A model generated the notes under the pieces. It had not been told where the DNA came from. It ran no database searches and saw only the letters and a list, made by a program, of their open reading frames with translations. Below are positions 43,247 to 51,944 of a stretch of DNA of 64,000 nt, one piece after another. Position numbers and translations under genes: made by a program. The stretch is taken from positions 180,354 to 244,353 of the forward strand of contig NZ_VFPT01000002.1 in NCBI RefSeq assembly GCF_006716865.1. Reading direction: 5' to 3'. The first letter of the stretch is position 1; the number at the start of each line of letters is the position of its first letter. The DNA is from Roseinatronobacter monicus. Its GTDB lineage: Bacteria > Pseudomonadota > Alphaproteobacteria > Rhodobacterales > Rhodobacteraceae.

Positions 43247-43762
43247 ATGCCAATGCCGGCGTATCTGACCATTGAAGGCGAAACCCAGGGCCTGATCACC
43301 CAAGGGGCGACCACATTTGATTCCATCACCAATGAATGGCAAGCAGGCCATGAAGACGAGATCATGGTGCAGGCGTTCTCACATGCGGTGATCACACCGC
43401 GCGACCCGCAGTCGGGCTCACCCACGGGCACCCGCATCCACCAGCCCTTTACCTTTACTTGCACGCTGAACAAATCGGTGCCGCTTTTGTACAACGCGCT
43501 GGTCACCGGCGAATTGCTCACCAAGGTCGAGCTGAAATGGTACCGCACCCAGGCATCCGAGCAGGTGCATTTCTTCACCACCGCGCTGGAAGAGGCTTTG
43601 ATCGTCGATATCAATTGCGACATGCCACATTGCAAGGACATGACCTCCAAGGATTACACCCAGCTTGTGCAGGTCAAGATGACCTACCGCAAGATCATGT
43701 GGGATCATGTGGTCGCGGGCACATCCGGCTCTGATGACTGGCGCAATCCGATCCAGGCGTAA
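43247..43762 (+). CDS. hcp: T6SS tube protein Hcp
   Basis: The 171-residue protein is an Hcp-family protein. Hexamers of Hcp stack into the inner tube of type VI secretion systems and can carry effectors. It begins MPMPAYLTIEGETQGLITQG and includes EDEIMVQAFSHAVITPRDPQ and GTRIHQPFTFTCTLNKSVPL, diagnostic for Hcp. The start follows AAGGAGA. It is the first gene of the island; no sheath, baseplate or membrane-complex gene is present in this window. Confidence 0.95.
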   Translation: MPMPAYLTIEGETQGLITQGATTFDSITNEWQAGHEDEIMVQAFSHAVITPRDPQSGSPTGTRIHQPFTFTCTLNKSVPLLYNALVTGELLTKVELKWYRTQASEQVHFFTTALEEALIVDINCDMPHCKDMTSKDYTQLVQVKMTYRKIMWDHVVAGTSGSDDWRNPIQA

Positions 43763-44076
43763 TTAGCAACCATTTGATCCGCCTCAGGCATTTCCGCCCG
43801 AACCAACCCACTATTTCGGCTCGGGCAGAATATCTTGCACTTGGCCACGCTTAGGCTGTGCAGGGCGCTCCTTGATTGCTATCGGGGAGGACGTGTGAGC
43901 GTTACAAGTTTGACCGGCATGTCAGCGGATCTCGTAACGCCCCGTTCGGGGCACACTCCTCCGGCCCTGTCTGTGCATGTGGCGCAGATGGGGCCGGAAC
44001 CACCCTTGCGGCGCTCCCCTGAAGCTCTTGGAGTGGCCACAGCGGCGGGTGTAATTATGATTAGAGGAAAGTTCAG
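43763..44076. other. Gap between hcp and vgrG
   Basis: The 314-bp gap has no recognisable gene. A GTG-started frame at 43895 runs into vgrG in another frame and has no known character. Some dyads such as CGCCCCGTTCGGGGC are present. vgrG has GAGGAAAG 11 bases before its ATG. Confidence 0.5.
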
Positions 44077-46191
44077 ATGGGTGCATTCGAGACGATATCC
44101 AGCCTTGCGCAGCGGTTTCTGGATCAGGATCAGGATTTGGCCTTCGGGTTTGAAGCGGCGGCGGGGCGGTTCACGGTTGTGGGGTTCTCGGTGCAAGAGG
44201 CGATCAACACGCCCTTCGAGATCGTTGTGGATCTGGCCTCATTGGACCCTGATATCGATCTGGCAGCCCTGCTGGATGCGCCGGCCTGTCTGGGATTGTA
44301 TAGCAAATACCAGACCCCGCGTCATTTCCACGGGATTGTCACAGATGCCATGCGCGGCGATAGCGGGTACCGGCGCACCTTTTATACGCTGGTGCTGCGC
44401 CCGAGCCTGTCGCGGCTCGATCATGGCTCGGATTGGCGCATCTGGCAGGATATGACCGTGCCCGAAGTGGCCGCGCAATTGCTGTCCGAACAGGGCGTCA
44501 CGGATGTGGATTGGCGGCTGGATGAGACCTATCTGCCGCGCGAATATCTGACCCAGGCGGGCGAGACCAACCGCGCGTTCCTGGAGCGCATTCTGGCCGA
44601 GGAAGGGATTTTCTACGCCTTCGCCCATTCGCCCGACGGCCATAAGCTGATCGTGACCGATGCGCCGCTGGCCATGCCGATGATCGCCGATCCGGTGCTG
44701 GCCTATAATGCCAATCCCGGCGGGCAGTCGCGCGGGGTCTGGGTCAGCCGCTTCAGTCAGACCGAGCGGCTGCGCGCCTCGCATTATGCGATGGAGGATT
44801 ACACGTTCCACAACCCCCCCGCCGGGATGGGCACGCTGGCCGTGGGCGAGCGGCTGGACGGGCTGAAAGGGCGCTACGAGCATTTCGCCTATCCCGGCCG
44901 CTACAAAGACCCCGCCAGCGTGGGCAACCGCTTCACCCGCCACCGGATCGAGGCTGAGCGGGTCGATGCCACCACTGGCGCGGGTGAGACGAATTGCCTG
45001 CATTTGAACGCAGCCTTCCAGATGACGCTGGCCGCCCATACTGACCCGCGCGCCAATAGCCGCCACCGGCTGCTGGCCGTGTCGCATTCGGGCCAGCAAT
45101 CCGCCGCGCTGGAAGAAGATGCAGGCGACGCGCCCACGACCTATTCCGCCAGCTTCGTCACCCAGCCCGGACATCTGCCCTATCGCCCCGCAGTGCCGCG
45201 CAAACCGGTGGTGGACGGGCCGCAAATGGCCGTGGTCACCGGCCCCCCCGGAGAAGAGATTTATTGTGACAATTTTGGCCGCGTGAAGGTCCAATTCGAA
45301 TGGAATCGCCACACACCTGCCGACGAGCACTCCAGCTGCTGGATCCGCGTCAGCCAGAACTGGGGCGGAGGCGGCTGGGGCCATATGGCCATCCCGCGCA
45401 TTGGCCAGGAAGTCATCGTGGATTTCTTCGACGGGGATGCCGACCAACCCATCATCACCGGCCGTACCTACAACGCCCGCAACCGCCCTCCTTACAAACT
45501 GCCCGAACACAAGACCCGCATGACCATCAAGTCCGACACCCACAAGGGGACAGGGTTCAACGAGCTGCGGTTTGAGGATGAGGCCGGGCGGGAGGAAGTG
45601 TTCCTGCATGCGCAGAAGGACCACAATACGATCATCCTGAACGATGAAAGCCATTCTATCGGGCGTGACAGGTCAAAATCCGTGGGCAATGACCAATCCG
45701 AGGCAATTGGCAATGACAAGACCATTTCCGTGGGCCATGACCACACCGAGACTATTGGCAATGATGCGCGCCACAGCATCGCAAATGACGTGACCTATAG
45801 CGTCGGCCAGAACCAGATTGAGGATTACGGCAAAGACCATATCCACAATGTAGGCAATATCTACAAACAAGATATATTTGCCGATCACCTATACCAGGCT
45901 GGGCGTCATTTCGACGGTCAGGTGAATGGTGATTACAAGCTTGAAGTCGGCGCATCGATCACGACCAATACCGGCCAGCACAAACTGATGGCATTCGAGA
46001 AATTCGAGATTTCCGGCCCGGGCGGCAAGATCACGATTGATGCCTCCGGCATTACACTGGAAGCGGCCCAGATCAACCTGAAAGGGGCGGTCAGCATGGG
46101 CGGGTCCGGTTCGGCGCAAGTGCCGACCTTGTCGCTGGCAGCGAATGACGCGCTGCCATTGGCCGAAGAATGCCCCAAGGACAAAGGATAA
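44077..46191 (+). CDS. vgrG: T6SS spike protein VgrG (TssI)
   Basis: The 704-residue protein forms the trimeric tip of the T6SS tube. The gp27-like base occupies about 1-380, with TPFEIVVDLASLDPDIDLAA and FLERILAEEGIFYAFAHS. The gp5-like OB fold (about 385-480) has GRVKVQFEWNR and SQNWGGGGWGHMAIPRIGQE. A needle of short repeats (IGNDKTISVGHDHTETIGND) runs from about 530 to the end. There is no enzymatic C-terminal extension, so cargo must be attached through PAAR or adaptor proteins encoded next. Confidence 0.95.
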   Translation: MGAFETISSLAQRFLDQDQDLAFGFEAAAGRFTVVGFSVQEAINTPFEIVVDLASLDPDIDLAALLDAPACLGLYSKYQTPRHFHGIVTDAMRGDSGYRRTFYTLVLRPSLSRLDHGSDWRIWQDMTVPEVAAQLLSEQGVTDVDWRLDETYLPREYLTQAGETNRAFLERILAEEGIFYAFAHSPDGHKLIVTDAPLAMPMIADPVLAYNANPGGQSRGVWVSRFSQTERLRASHYAMEDYTFHNPPAGMGTLAVGERLDGLKGRYEHFAYPGRYKDPASVGNRFTRHRIEAERVDATTGAGETNCLHLNAAFQMTLAAHTDPRANSRHRLLAVSHSGQQSAALEEDAGDAPTTYSASFVTQPGHLPYRPAVPRKPVVDGPQMAVVTGPPGEEIYCDNFGRVKVQFEWNRHTPADEHSSCWIRVSQNWGGGGWGHMAIPRIGQEVIVDFFDGDADQPIITGRTYNARNRPPYKLPEHKTRMTIKSDTHKGTGFNELRFEDEAGREEVFLHAQKDHNTIILNDESHSIGRDRSKSVGNDQSEAIGNDKTISVGHDHTETIGNDARHSIANDVTYSVGQNQIEDYGKDHIHNVGNIYKQDIFADHLYQAGRHFDGQVNGDYKLEVGASITTNTGQHKLMAFEKFEISGPGGKITIDASGITLEAAQINLKGAVSMGGSGSAQVPTLSLAANDALPLAEECPKDKG

Positions 46192-46194
46192 GAC

Positions 46195-46452
46195 ATGCGC
46201 CCGATTGCACGTCTTGGTGACGTACATGATTGCCCGATCCATGGTAAGAACAGCATTGCAGCAGGGGGCGCGGGCAAGGTTGACGGCCGCCCTGTGGCGC
46301 GTCTGGGCGATGTTTGCGCCTGTGGTGGGGTGATCATCGAGGGGTCAAGCCAGTCCAGCGATGGCGGCCAACCCATTGCCTACCAAGGCTGCAAGACCAG
46401 CTGCGGCGGGGTCATCACATCAGGATCACCAACGGGCAAGGTGGCGCCATGA
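46195..46452 (+). CDS. PAAR-domain spike tip protein
   Basis: The 85-residue protein caps VgrG. It has the PAAR pattern PIARLGDVHDCPIHG, VDGRPVARLGDVCACGGVII, GGQPIAYQGCKTSCGGVITS with metal-ligand-type His and Cys residues. It starts 3 bases after the vgrG stop and overlaps the DUF4123 gene by 4 bases, so all three are translationally coupled. No toxin domain is attached. Confidence 0.93.
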   Translation: MRPIARLGDVHDCPIHGKNSIAAGGAGKVDGRPVARLGDVCACGGVIIEGSSQSSDGGQPIAYQGCKTSCGGVITSGSPTGKVAP

Positions 46453-47741
46453 CCCTTTTTCTAGGGCATTGCCATGCCTCGCGCGGCGAGGATCAGATGC
46501 GGCTGGTGGCGGCCGCGCTTTGTGCAGACCGCCCGGAGTTTGAGGCGCTGGTTGGCGCGGCGCTGGCGGCGCAGGGCTACCGGCTGGATTGGGCCGAAGA
46601 TGTGCTGCCTGCAGGCCCCTGGGTCGCGCGCCACCCTGCGGCGGGCGGGGCTGAACTCGCACGTTCGGTGCATGCGGGGCGGCGGGTCGCATTGGGGCCG
46701 ATGATGGCACTAGCGGCCCTGGGCGAAGCCGGTGCCGCGCCAGACCAGAATTGGCTGCAGGTTGAGGACCTGGGGCCGGTTGAACCGCTCGACGCGCAAT
46801 TCGGGGTGCATCCGAAGAAATCTGCCCCCGATGCGCTGCGTGACGCTCTGTTCGGCCAGCCAGCGCCAAGCGACGCTGAGCGCGAGGCGTTTGGTCAGGA
46901 CATTCCACCGCTGGCAACCTATGCCGTTCTGGACGCGACCAAGATGCCCTATCTGCTGACCAGCCTGCTGGAAAGTTCCGGCCTACGATATCAGTCGCTG
47001 TTTCAGGGCGAGGCGCAGGAAGAACTGGGCGAGCACGCGCCTTACCTTGTGGAACTGAAGGACGGCCACGACTTCACCCGCCGCCTGTTCACCGGGCCAG
47101 ACGGCATCGGCGGGCTGTGGGAGAAGGAACTCGGCATCTTCATCCGCTCCCGCGCCGGGTTTGACGCTCTGCGCAAACACCTGCGGAAGTTTACCCGCGT
47201 GCAGGATGAAACCGGCAAGTGGTTTTATTTCAGGTTCTGGGAAGGGGGGCCTTTGGGCGAATACCTCAAGGAACATCACGAGGACGCGAAAGCCTATGTA
47301 CAACAGTTTATTGGGACGCAAACATTTATACTCGTCTCACAGCTTGCCAGTTGCGCTCAAGCTTTCTCAGCACCAGTGCCGCTGTCAACATTGCCTGACA
47401 AGCAGCGCGGGGGATGGCCTCATTTACTGCAAGATTTTCAGGCCATACAGCTGAAGAAGTTTAAGCGCAATTTGGCGGACAGCCTGAGGCAGTCATTCCA
47501 GCCCTTTGGCGAGCTCGATCCTGATCAAGGACAAAGTATGCTCCATCCTATCGTCGATCATGCCCTTGCATTCGGATTGGACGATGAAGAAGCAGTTGAA
47601 AATTATTGCAAGTTATGTCTGATCATTGGACAACCACCAGAGAATTTTGAAGACCTGCGCAAGATTTTGAAAGGGCCGCAGCACCAGATTGACCGAACCA
47701 AAAAAGCACTTCAGCTCGTCAATGAGAAGCTGGCCAAGTAA
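46449..47741 (+). CDS. DUF4123-type T6SS effector adaptor with N-terminal extension
   Basis: DUF4123 (Tap/Tec) proteins load a specific effector onto VgrG or PAAR. The DUF4123 domain spans about 155-275: YAVLDATKMPYLLTSLLESS, LFTGPDGIGGLWEKELGIFI and WFYFRFWEGGPLGEYL. Residues 1-150 form an unusual N-terminal extension, and 290-430 a helical C-terminal part. The base composition becomes visibly more AT-rich from about 47280, suggesting that the effector-specific C-terminal part was exchanged together with the downstream cargo genes. The effector gene starts 11 bp later. Confidence 0.85.
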   Translation: MTLFLGHCHASRGEDQMRLVAAALCADRPEFEALVGAALAAQGYRLDWAEDVLPAGPWVARHPAAGGAELARSVHAGRRVALGPMMALAALGEAGAAPDQNWLQVEDLGPVEPLDAQFGVHPKKSAPDALRDALFGQPAPSDAEREAFGQDIPPLATYAVLDATKMPYLLTSLLESSGLRYQSLFQGEAQEELGEHAPYLVELKDGHDFTRRLFTGPDGIGGLWEKELGIFIRSRAGFDALRKHLRKFTRVQDETGKWFYFRFWEGGPLGEYLKEHHEDAKAYVQQFIGTQTFILVSQLASCAQAFSAPVPLSTLPDKQRGGWPHLLQDFQAIQLKKFKRNLADSLRQSFQPFGELDPDQGQSMLHPIVDHALAFGLDDEEAVENYCKLCLIIGQPPENFEDLRKILKGPQHQIDRTKKALQLVNEKLAK

Positions 47742-47752
47742 GGAGAAAATCA

Positions 47753-49051
47753 ATGAATGCACGTGCGTGTAACGACCCTTTGCAACGCTGTGATAGCGGA
47801 AACCTGTTTCGGTTGAATGCCGCGAACCTGAACACATCGGTTGAAGGCATTGTGAACGGCAACAGCACAGGCCCCCTGCCAGATGGGCGGGTCTATAAGC
47901 TGTCAAACACATTGGCGGGAACGCGCGGACGTCTGGAATGCAAAATCGGCGACAATACCTACACCGTGTTCGAGGATATCGAACCTTACCGCAACACGCC
48001 CGAAGATGTGGGGATGCTGATCAGTGAGGTGCCTGACGGCTATCAAGGCGCGGGGGCGGCGGCGGATCCTGACGATACGCTGATGATCCAGATATCCGAG
48101 AGCTTTGGTGTTTCTGAGGGCGAGTATGATATATCGACCGCAGATGAGGGGATGCTGGCCCGCATTACGCTTACCATTCTTGCAGGGCTGGACCGGATTG
48201 ATGAGGCGACGGGCCTTGCCGCGTTGCGCGACAGGACAGGGATGGATTTTTCTCTTCGTGGAACGGATGGGGTGCCGTTTTTTGCGAACGTTATTGAATT
48301 CTTGCGCACGCAGAATGCACGGGCCGCGATCGGGACTTTTGTTGATGCCGCGCGCGAGACAATTCATGTGTTTCGCAATGCGATCGGGGCGCTGATGGTC
48401 TCATTTCGCATCAAGTCTGCTGCTGTGCGGGGTTTCATCATGGGGGCTGCGGCTATGATGACCCGCCGGTCTCTGGCCTATATTGTGACCGGCGCGCGCA
48501 ATGTACTGTCCAGCCCTGCGGCGGATCGCGCCAGCCGCGTGCCTTATCTGGGCTTCGTGATTGTGGGGGCAATCGAGACACTGGAATGGTATGCCGATCC
48601 GGCTTCGCGCGAGGACTGGATAAATCTGGTCATCCGTTTGTTGGTCGGATTTGCCATTGTCGCAATTGCGGCAGTGGTGGGGATGATTATTTTGGCAGCC
48701 GCCGCGATAGCAGTTAAAGCAACGCTCTTGACAGCGGTCGCCGCTGGAATCGCGAGCATTGGCGCCGCTGCGTTTACAAGCCAGTTCCTTACAGGCCTGG
48801 CTGATAAATTCGGTGCGGTAAGCGGTATCCAGCAGGCCATAGAAAGGGTTAATCAGAAAATCAACAGTGTTTTGTCTGCACTGGGCGAGGGGCTGAATGC
48901 TGCCGCGCAAGGTGCGCAAGTTGTAACAGGCCGTTTCGCAGACAGCTTGAGCCGAACGGTTGATGCTTATCGTGAGATGGGCCGCGAGGTTGGGCAGACA
49001 TGGAACAGCGGCTGGGCCGATGTGATCCGAAATGGGGGCTTGTTCAGATAG
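47753..49051 (+). CDS. Putative T6SS effector with central membrane-spanning region, unknown family
   Basis: The 432-residue protein follows the DUF4123 adaptor, the standard place for its cargo. Residues 1-105 form a soluble domain with DGRVYKLSNTLAGTRGRLEC and NTPEDVGMLISEVPDGYQ. About 205-250 is amphipathic. About 290-343 (WINLVIRLLVGFAIVAIAAV then VGMIILAAAAIAVKATLLTA) is strongly hydrophobic, enough for two helices. The C-terminal 80 residues look coiled-coil-like. I recognise no toxin family. The layout suggests a membrane-active (pore-forming) effector. A piece of the 81-103 region recurs at 49889-49945. Confidence 0.65.
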   Translation: MNARACNDPLQRCDSGNLFRLNAANLNTSVEGIVNGNSTGPLPDGRVYKLSNTLAGTRGRLECKIGDNTYTVFEDIEPYRNTPEDVGMLISEVPDGYQGAGAAADPDDTLMIQISESFGVSEGEYDISTADEGMLARITLTILAGLDRIDEATGLAALRDRTGMDFSLRGTDGVPFFANVIEFLRTQNARAAIGTFVDAARETIHVFRNAIGALMVSFRIKSAAVRGFIMGAAAMMTRRSLAYIVTGARNVLSSPAADRASRVPYLGFVIVGAIETLEWYADPASREDWINLVIRLLVGFAIVAIAAVVGMIILAAAAIAVKATLLTAVAAGIASIGAAAFTSQFLTGLADKFGAVSGIQQAIERVNQKINSVLSALGEGLNAAAQGAQVVTGRFADSLSRTVDAYREMGREVGQTWNSGWADVIRNGGLFR

Positions 49052-49105
49052 ACATGTTGCGCGCAGTTCTGAATAGAATTGATAATATGTTGCGAAGGTG
49101 AATGT

Positions 49106-49864
49106 GTGGGAAAATTGATTGTTAAATTGGAGCGTAACGGTGACAAGTATGCATCGGTTGCTCCTTTAGGGGGCTTGTTGTTTAACGCGCTGCCGCTTCT
49201 AATGGCGCCGAATCCATTTAATGATAGCGGAACAGAGATAAGCTTTGATATTTACAGATGTGCGTTTATCGCATTGATTGCGATACATGTTGCTTTCGCG
49301 ATATTTCTTATTGTTCTAGCCTTACTGAAGAGCCCTTTCTTTCGCTCCCTATTTGGCACTTACATGTTCCACACGGGCCCTTTGTTAAACGCTGTATTCT
49401 TCGCTTTTTTTGTGATTGGTTCATGGAAGATTCAGATGTTTACTGTGTGTGTTTGCTTTTGGTCACTGTGGAAAACTTATCGCTCCAATGCGCAAGTAGC
49501 GCATTTCTACTTAACACGAAATTTGAAGCATTTTTATGAAATGAGTGGAGAGGATTATCTCTACAGGTGGGACGGCATAGACGTTTTAAAAGAAGATTAT
49601 TATAAGAATAATCCATGTAAACCTTTGTTCAATGCAAGCATGTTTGAGCTATTCGCTCTACTACTGGCCTATCCAGTTGTATTTTTATTTTATATTCGGG
49701 GCGTTTCTGGTACTGCAAGTGATGAGGCGTGGATATTGTTTTCTTGGTTTTTTTGTCTGACGTGTTTTTATACAATCAGATCAATTATCTTCGAAACATT
49801 GATTCATATGCGAATGATTTCCTTGATCAAAAAGCGACTTGCAGAAAACCGCTCTGAAACGTGA
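49106..49864 (+). CDS. Polytopic membrane protein, candidate immunity protein
   Basis: The 252-residue protein has about five to six hydrophobic helices, e.g. CAFIALIAIHVAFAIFLIVL, MFELFALLLAYPVVFLFYIR and WILFSWFFCLTCFYTIRSII. GTG 49106 is chosen as start because GAAGG lies seven bases upstream; a TTG at 49079 is possible. The gene is much more AT-rich than its surroundings, with many A/T-ending codons, a sign of separate acquisition. Position directly after the effector and membrane location fit an immunity protein against a membrane-targeting toxin. The family is unknown. Confidence 0.6.
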   Translation: MGKLIVKLERNGDKYASVAPLGGLLFNALPLLMAPNPFNDSGTEISFDIYRCAFIALIAIHVAFAIFLIVLALLKSPFFRSLFGTYMFHTGPLLNAVFFAFFVIGSWKIQMFTVCVCFWSLWKTYRSNAQVAHFYLTRNLKHFYEMSGEDYLYRWDGIDVLKEDYYKNNPCKPLFNASMFELFALLLAYPVVFLFYIRGVSGTASDEAWILFSWFFCLTCFYTIRSIIFETLIHMRMISLIKKRLAENRSET

Positions 49865-49888
49865 GAGTGCGGGCGAAGCATATAGCGT

Positions 49889-49945
49889 TAACAAGCCCGA
49901 AGATGTAGGGATGCTGATCACTGAAGTATCCAGCTATCAAGCGCG
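49889..49945 (+). pseudogene. Orphan fragment of a second, related effector
   Basis: The frame NKPEDVGMLITEVSSYQARD corresponds to NTPEDVGMLISEVPDGYQ of the effector at 47753. The DNA identity is high over about 50 bases. Sequence on both sides differs, and the IS630-family element begins 32 bases later. It is a relic of another effector allele or paralogue placed after the immunity gene. Confidence 0.65.
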
Positions 49946-49977
49946 CGACAGGACACTTCGCTTGCCCTTCCATGATG

Positions 49978-51153
49978 CTAGTGTTCGCCACCTGACAGTA
50001 GATTCCCAATGGCGGCGGGATATGTCACAGTTGGGGCATGAGACGCTCCGACATTTGCCTTTATCTTGGCCCCGCCGACCGCGCAGAGCTTCAAGCCCTG
50101 ATCACCAACCGCAACACCCCACGCAAGCTGGTCTGGCGGGCCGGGATCGTGTTAGGCACGGCTGACGGTCACGGCACCTTTGAGATCATGCGGCGGACGG
50201 GCATGTCGAAGCCGACGGTCTGGCGCTGGCAGGAGCGGTATCTCGACGAGGGCGTTCCGGGGCTGAAGCGTGACAAGACAAGGCCGTCGCGGGTGCCGCC
50301 GCTGCCCATGGAAACAAGGCTGAAGGTCATCACGAAGACCGTGCAGGAGAGCCCGCCCAATGCCACGCATTGGAGCCGCGCGCTGATGGCCGAGGCCATG
50401 GGCATCTCGCCGTCGAGCGTGGGGCGTATCTGGGCGGAAGCTGGCTTGAAGCCGCATATTGTGAAGGGGTTCAAGGTCTCGAACGACCCGCTGTTCGAGG
50501 AGAAGGTCACCGATATCGTCGGGCTTTACCTCGATCCGCCGGATCGCGCCGTGGTGCTTTGTGTCGATGAAAAATCCCAGATCCAGGCACTCGACCGGAC
50601 CCAGCCTGGTCTGCCGCTCAAGAAGGGCCGCGCCGCGACCATGACCCACGATTACAAGCGCCATGGCACGACCACGCTGTTTGCCGCGCTCGATGTGAAA
50701 TCGGGCAAGGTCATCGGCGAATGCATGCCCCGCCGTCGTGCCAAGGAGTTCCTGAAATTTCTGCGCCAGATCGCCAAGGCCGTGCCCGCGCGCCGCGATG
50801 TGCATCTGGTTCTCGATAACTACGCCACCCACAAGACGCCCGAGGTAAATGCGTGGCTGGACAAGCACCCACGCTTCAAACTGCATTTCACGCCCACCAG
50901 CGCATCATGGCTGAACCTCGTGGAACGCTTCTTCGCCGAGATCACCACACGGCGCATCCGACGGGGTAGCTATTCCAGCGTCAATGACCTCGAGGCCGCG
51001 ATCTACGAGTATCTGGCTCACCATAACGAGCGGCCGAAACCCTTCAGGTGGACCAAAACCGCCGATAATATCCTCACCCGCGAACGCCGCGCGCTCAACG
51101 CCCTCGATGAAATCAGGGGAAACAGGTAGGAAGTGTCAGACTCGGAACACTAG
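49978..51153 (+). mobile_element. IS630-family insertion sequence (third type)
   Basis: The ends CTAGTGTTC and, inverted, CTAGTGTTCCGAG at 49978 and 51153 fit an IS630-family element with a TA target. The 1176-bp unit carries one transposase gene and closes the T6SS island. It interrupts the orphan effector relic. Confidence 0.85.
50038..51129 (+). CDS. IS630-family transposase (single-frame type)
   Basis: The 363-residue transposase has N-terminal helix-turn-helix segments (LGTADGHGTFEIMRRTGMSK then PTVWRWQERYLDEG) and the DDE core: VVLCVDEKSQIQALDRTQPG, DVHLVLDNYATHKTPEV and SWLNLVERFFAEITTRRIRR. It is encoded in one frame, unlike the frameshifted IS630 copies elsewhere in the window. Length and motifs are complete, so it may be active. 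Confidence 0.92.
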   Translation: MRRSDICLYLGPADRAELQALITNRNTPRKLVWRAGIVLGTADGHGTFEIMRRTGMSKPTVWRWQERYLDEGVPGLKRDKTRPSRVPPLPMETRLKVITKTVQESPPNATHWSRALMAEAMGISPSSVGRIWAEAGLKPHIVKGFKVSNDPLFEEKVTDIVGLYLDPPDRAVVLCVDEKSQIQALDRTQPGLPLKKGRAATMTHDYKRHGTTTLFAALDVKSGKVIGECMPRRRAKEFLKFLRQIAKAVPARRDVHLVLDNYATHKTPEVNAWLDKHPRFKLHFTPTSASWLNLVERFFAEITTRRIRRGSYSSVNDLEAAIYEYLAHHNERPKPFRWTKTADNILTRERRALNALDEIRGNR

Positions 51154-51175
51154 TGCAGTGAAGAACTGCAACTCC

Positions 51176-51292
51176 CGCATCAGCCACATTCAGGGCACAA
51201 GATGCTGCGCAATGCGCGAGTGACCGGTTCGGGAAAAGCTGCACCGCGGCGCAGTAGTCATCCCGACCGGCAGCAAAGGGCCGGGCATGACC
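51176..51292 (+). repeat. Dispersed intergenic repeat, strong copy
   Basis: CGCATCAGCCACATTCAGGG, CAAGATGCTGCGCAATGCGC and CCGACCGGCAGCAAAGGGCC align with copies at 12989 and 56099. The remainder of the 51154-51488 gap shows no gene. Confidence 0.72.
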
Positions 51293-51488
51293 GAGCGGTC
51301 GTAGGGGGCGGAGAGCTCCCGGACGGGACCGTAGCAATGCTCCCCCAGCATCAGACGAGTGCCACGGTTCGCGACGTCACTCGCAAATGGGCGGACGGCG
51401 TCAGACCCGGGCGCTGCATCGCCGGGCGTTGGATAAAGCTATCGGCGGAGATTTTAATGCCGTCGCTCTATCAGCATATCGCCGACGC

Positions 51489-51944
51489 CTATGCCGACAC
51501 ATCACGGTCGCGATCGAGGAATTTTCGCAACACTTCGAGATCAGGAAGCAAACGCTCCACTTGATCGTGAGGAAGGGCGGCGGCAACCCGTGTGAGGTCT
51601 GGCGCTATAGAGTCGATTGCTTCCTGACGGAACTTTCGCCCGGCATCGGTGATGAAAACCAGTTTTGACCGACCATCCTTTGGGTTCTTGCGGATCTCGA
51701 TCAGGCCCGCGCGTTCCAGTACGGCCAGCGAATGGGTCATGGATGTTTTCGGCACCTGAAACGCCTGGGCAATGGCAAGCGGGGTGCGGCCGTCACCGAC
51801 CCGCACCAGATGGTTCAGCACAGAAAACTGCGCCAGCACAAAGCCCGGCGGCAACCGGGCTTCGAACATATTTCGCGACAATTGCTCGATAATTCCGATC
51901 TCGTTGAAAAGTCGGAAATAATCGAACATCGCGGTGTCAGACAT
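51489..51944 (-). CDS. MarR-family transcriptional regulator
   Basis: The 151-residue protein has the MarR winged helix-turn-helix: GFVLAQFSVLNHLVRVGDGR, PLAIAQAFQVPKTSMTHSLA and the wing LIEIRKNPKDGRSKLVFITD. Dimerisation helices lie at both ends. Its ATG overlaps the stop of the upstream nitroreductase-like gene by 8 bases. The two form one operon, and the regulator probably controls it in response to an aromatic or redox ligand. Confidence 0.9.
   Translation of the reverse strand: MSDTAMFDYFRLFNEIGIIEQLSRNMFEARLPPGFVLAQFSVLNHLVRVGDGRTPLAIAQAFQVPKTSMTHSLAVLERAGLIEIRKNPKDGRSKLVFITDAGRKFRQEAIDSIAPDLTRVAAALPHDQVERLLPDLEVLRKFLDRDRDVSA

Noticed and set aside
44239..45654. A 471-codon open frame opposite vgrG
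   Set aside because: vgrG is certain on the other strand. The antisense frame has no recognisable domain and reflects codon bias.
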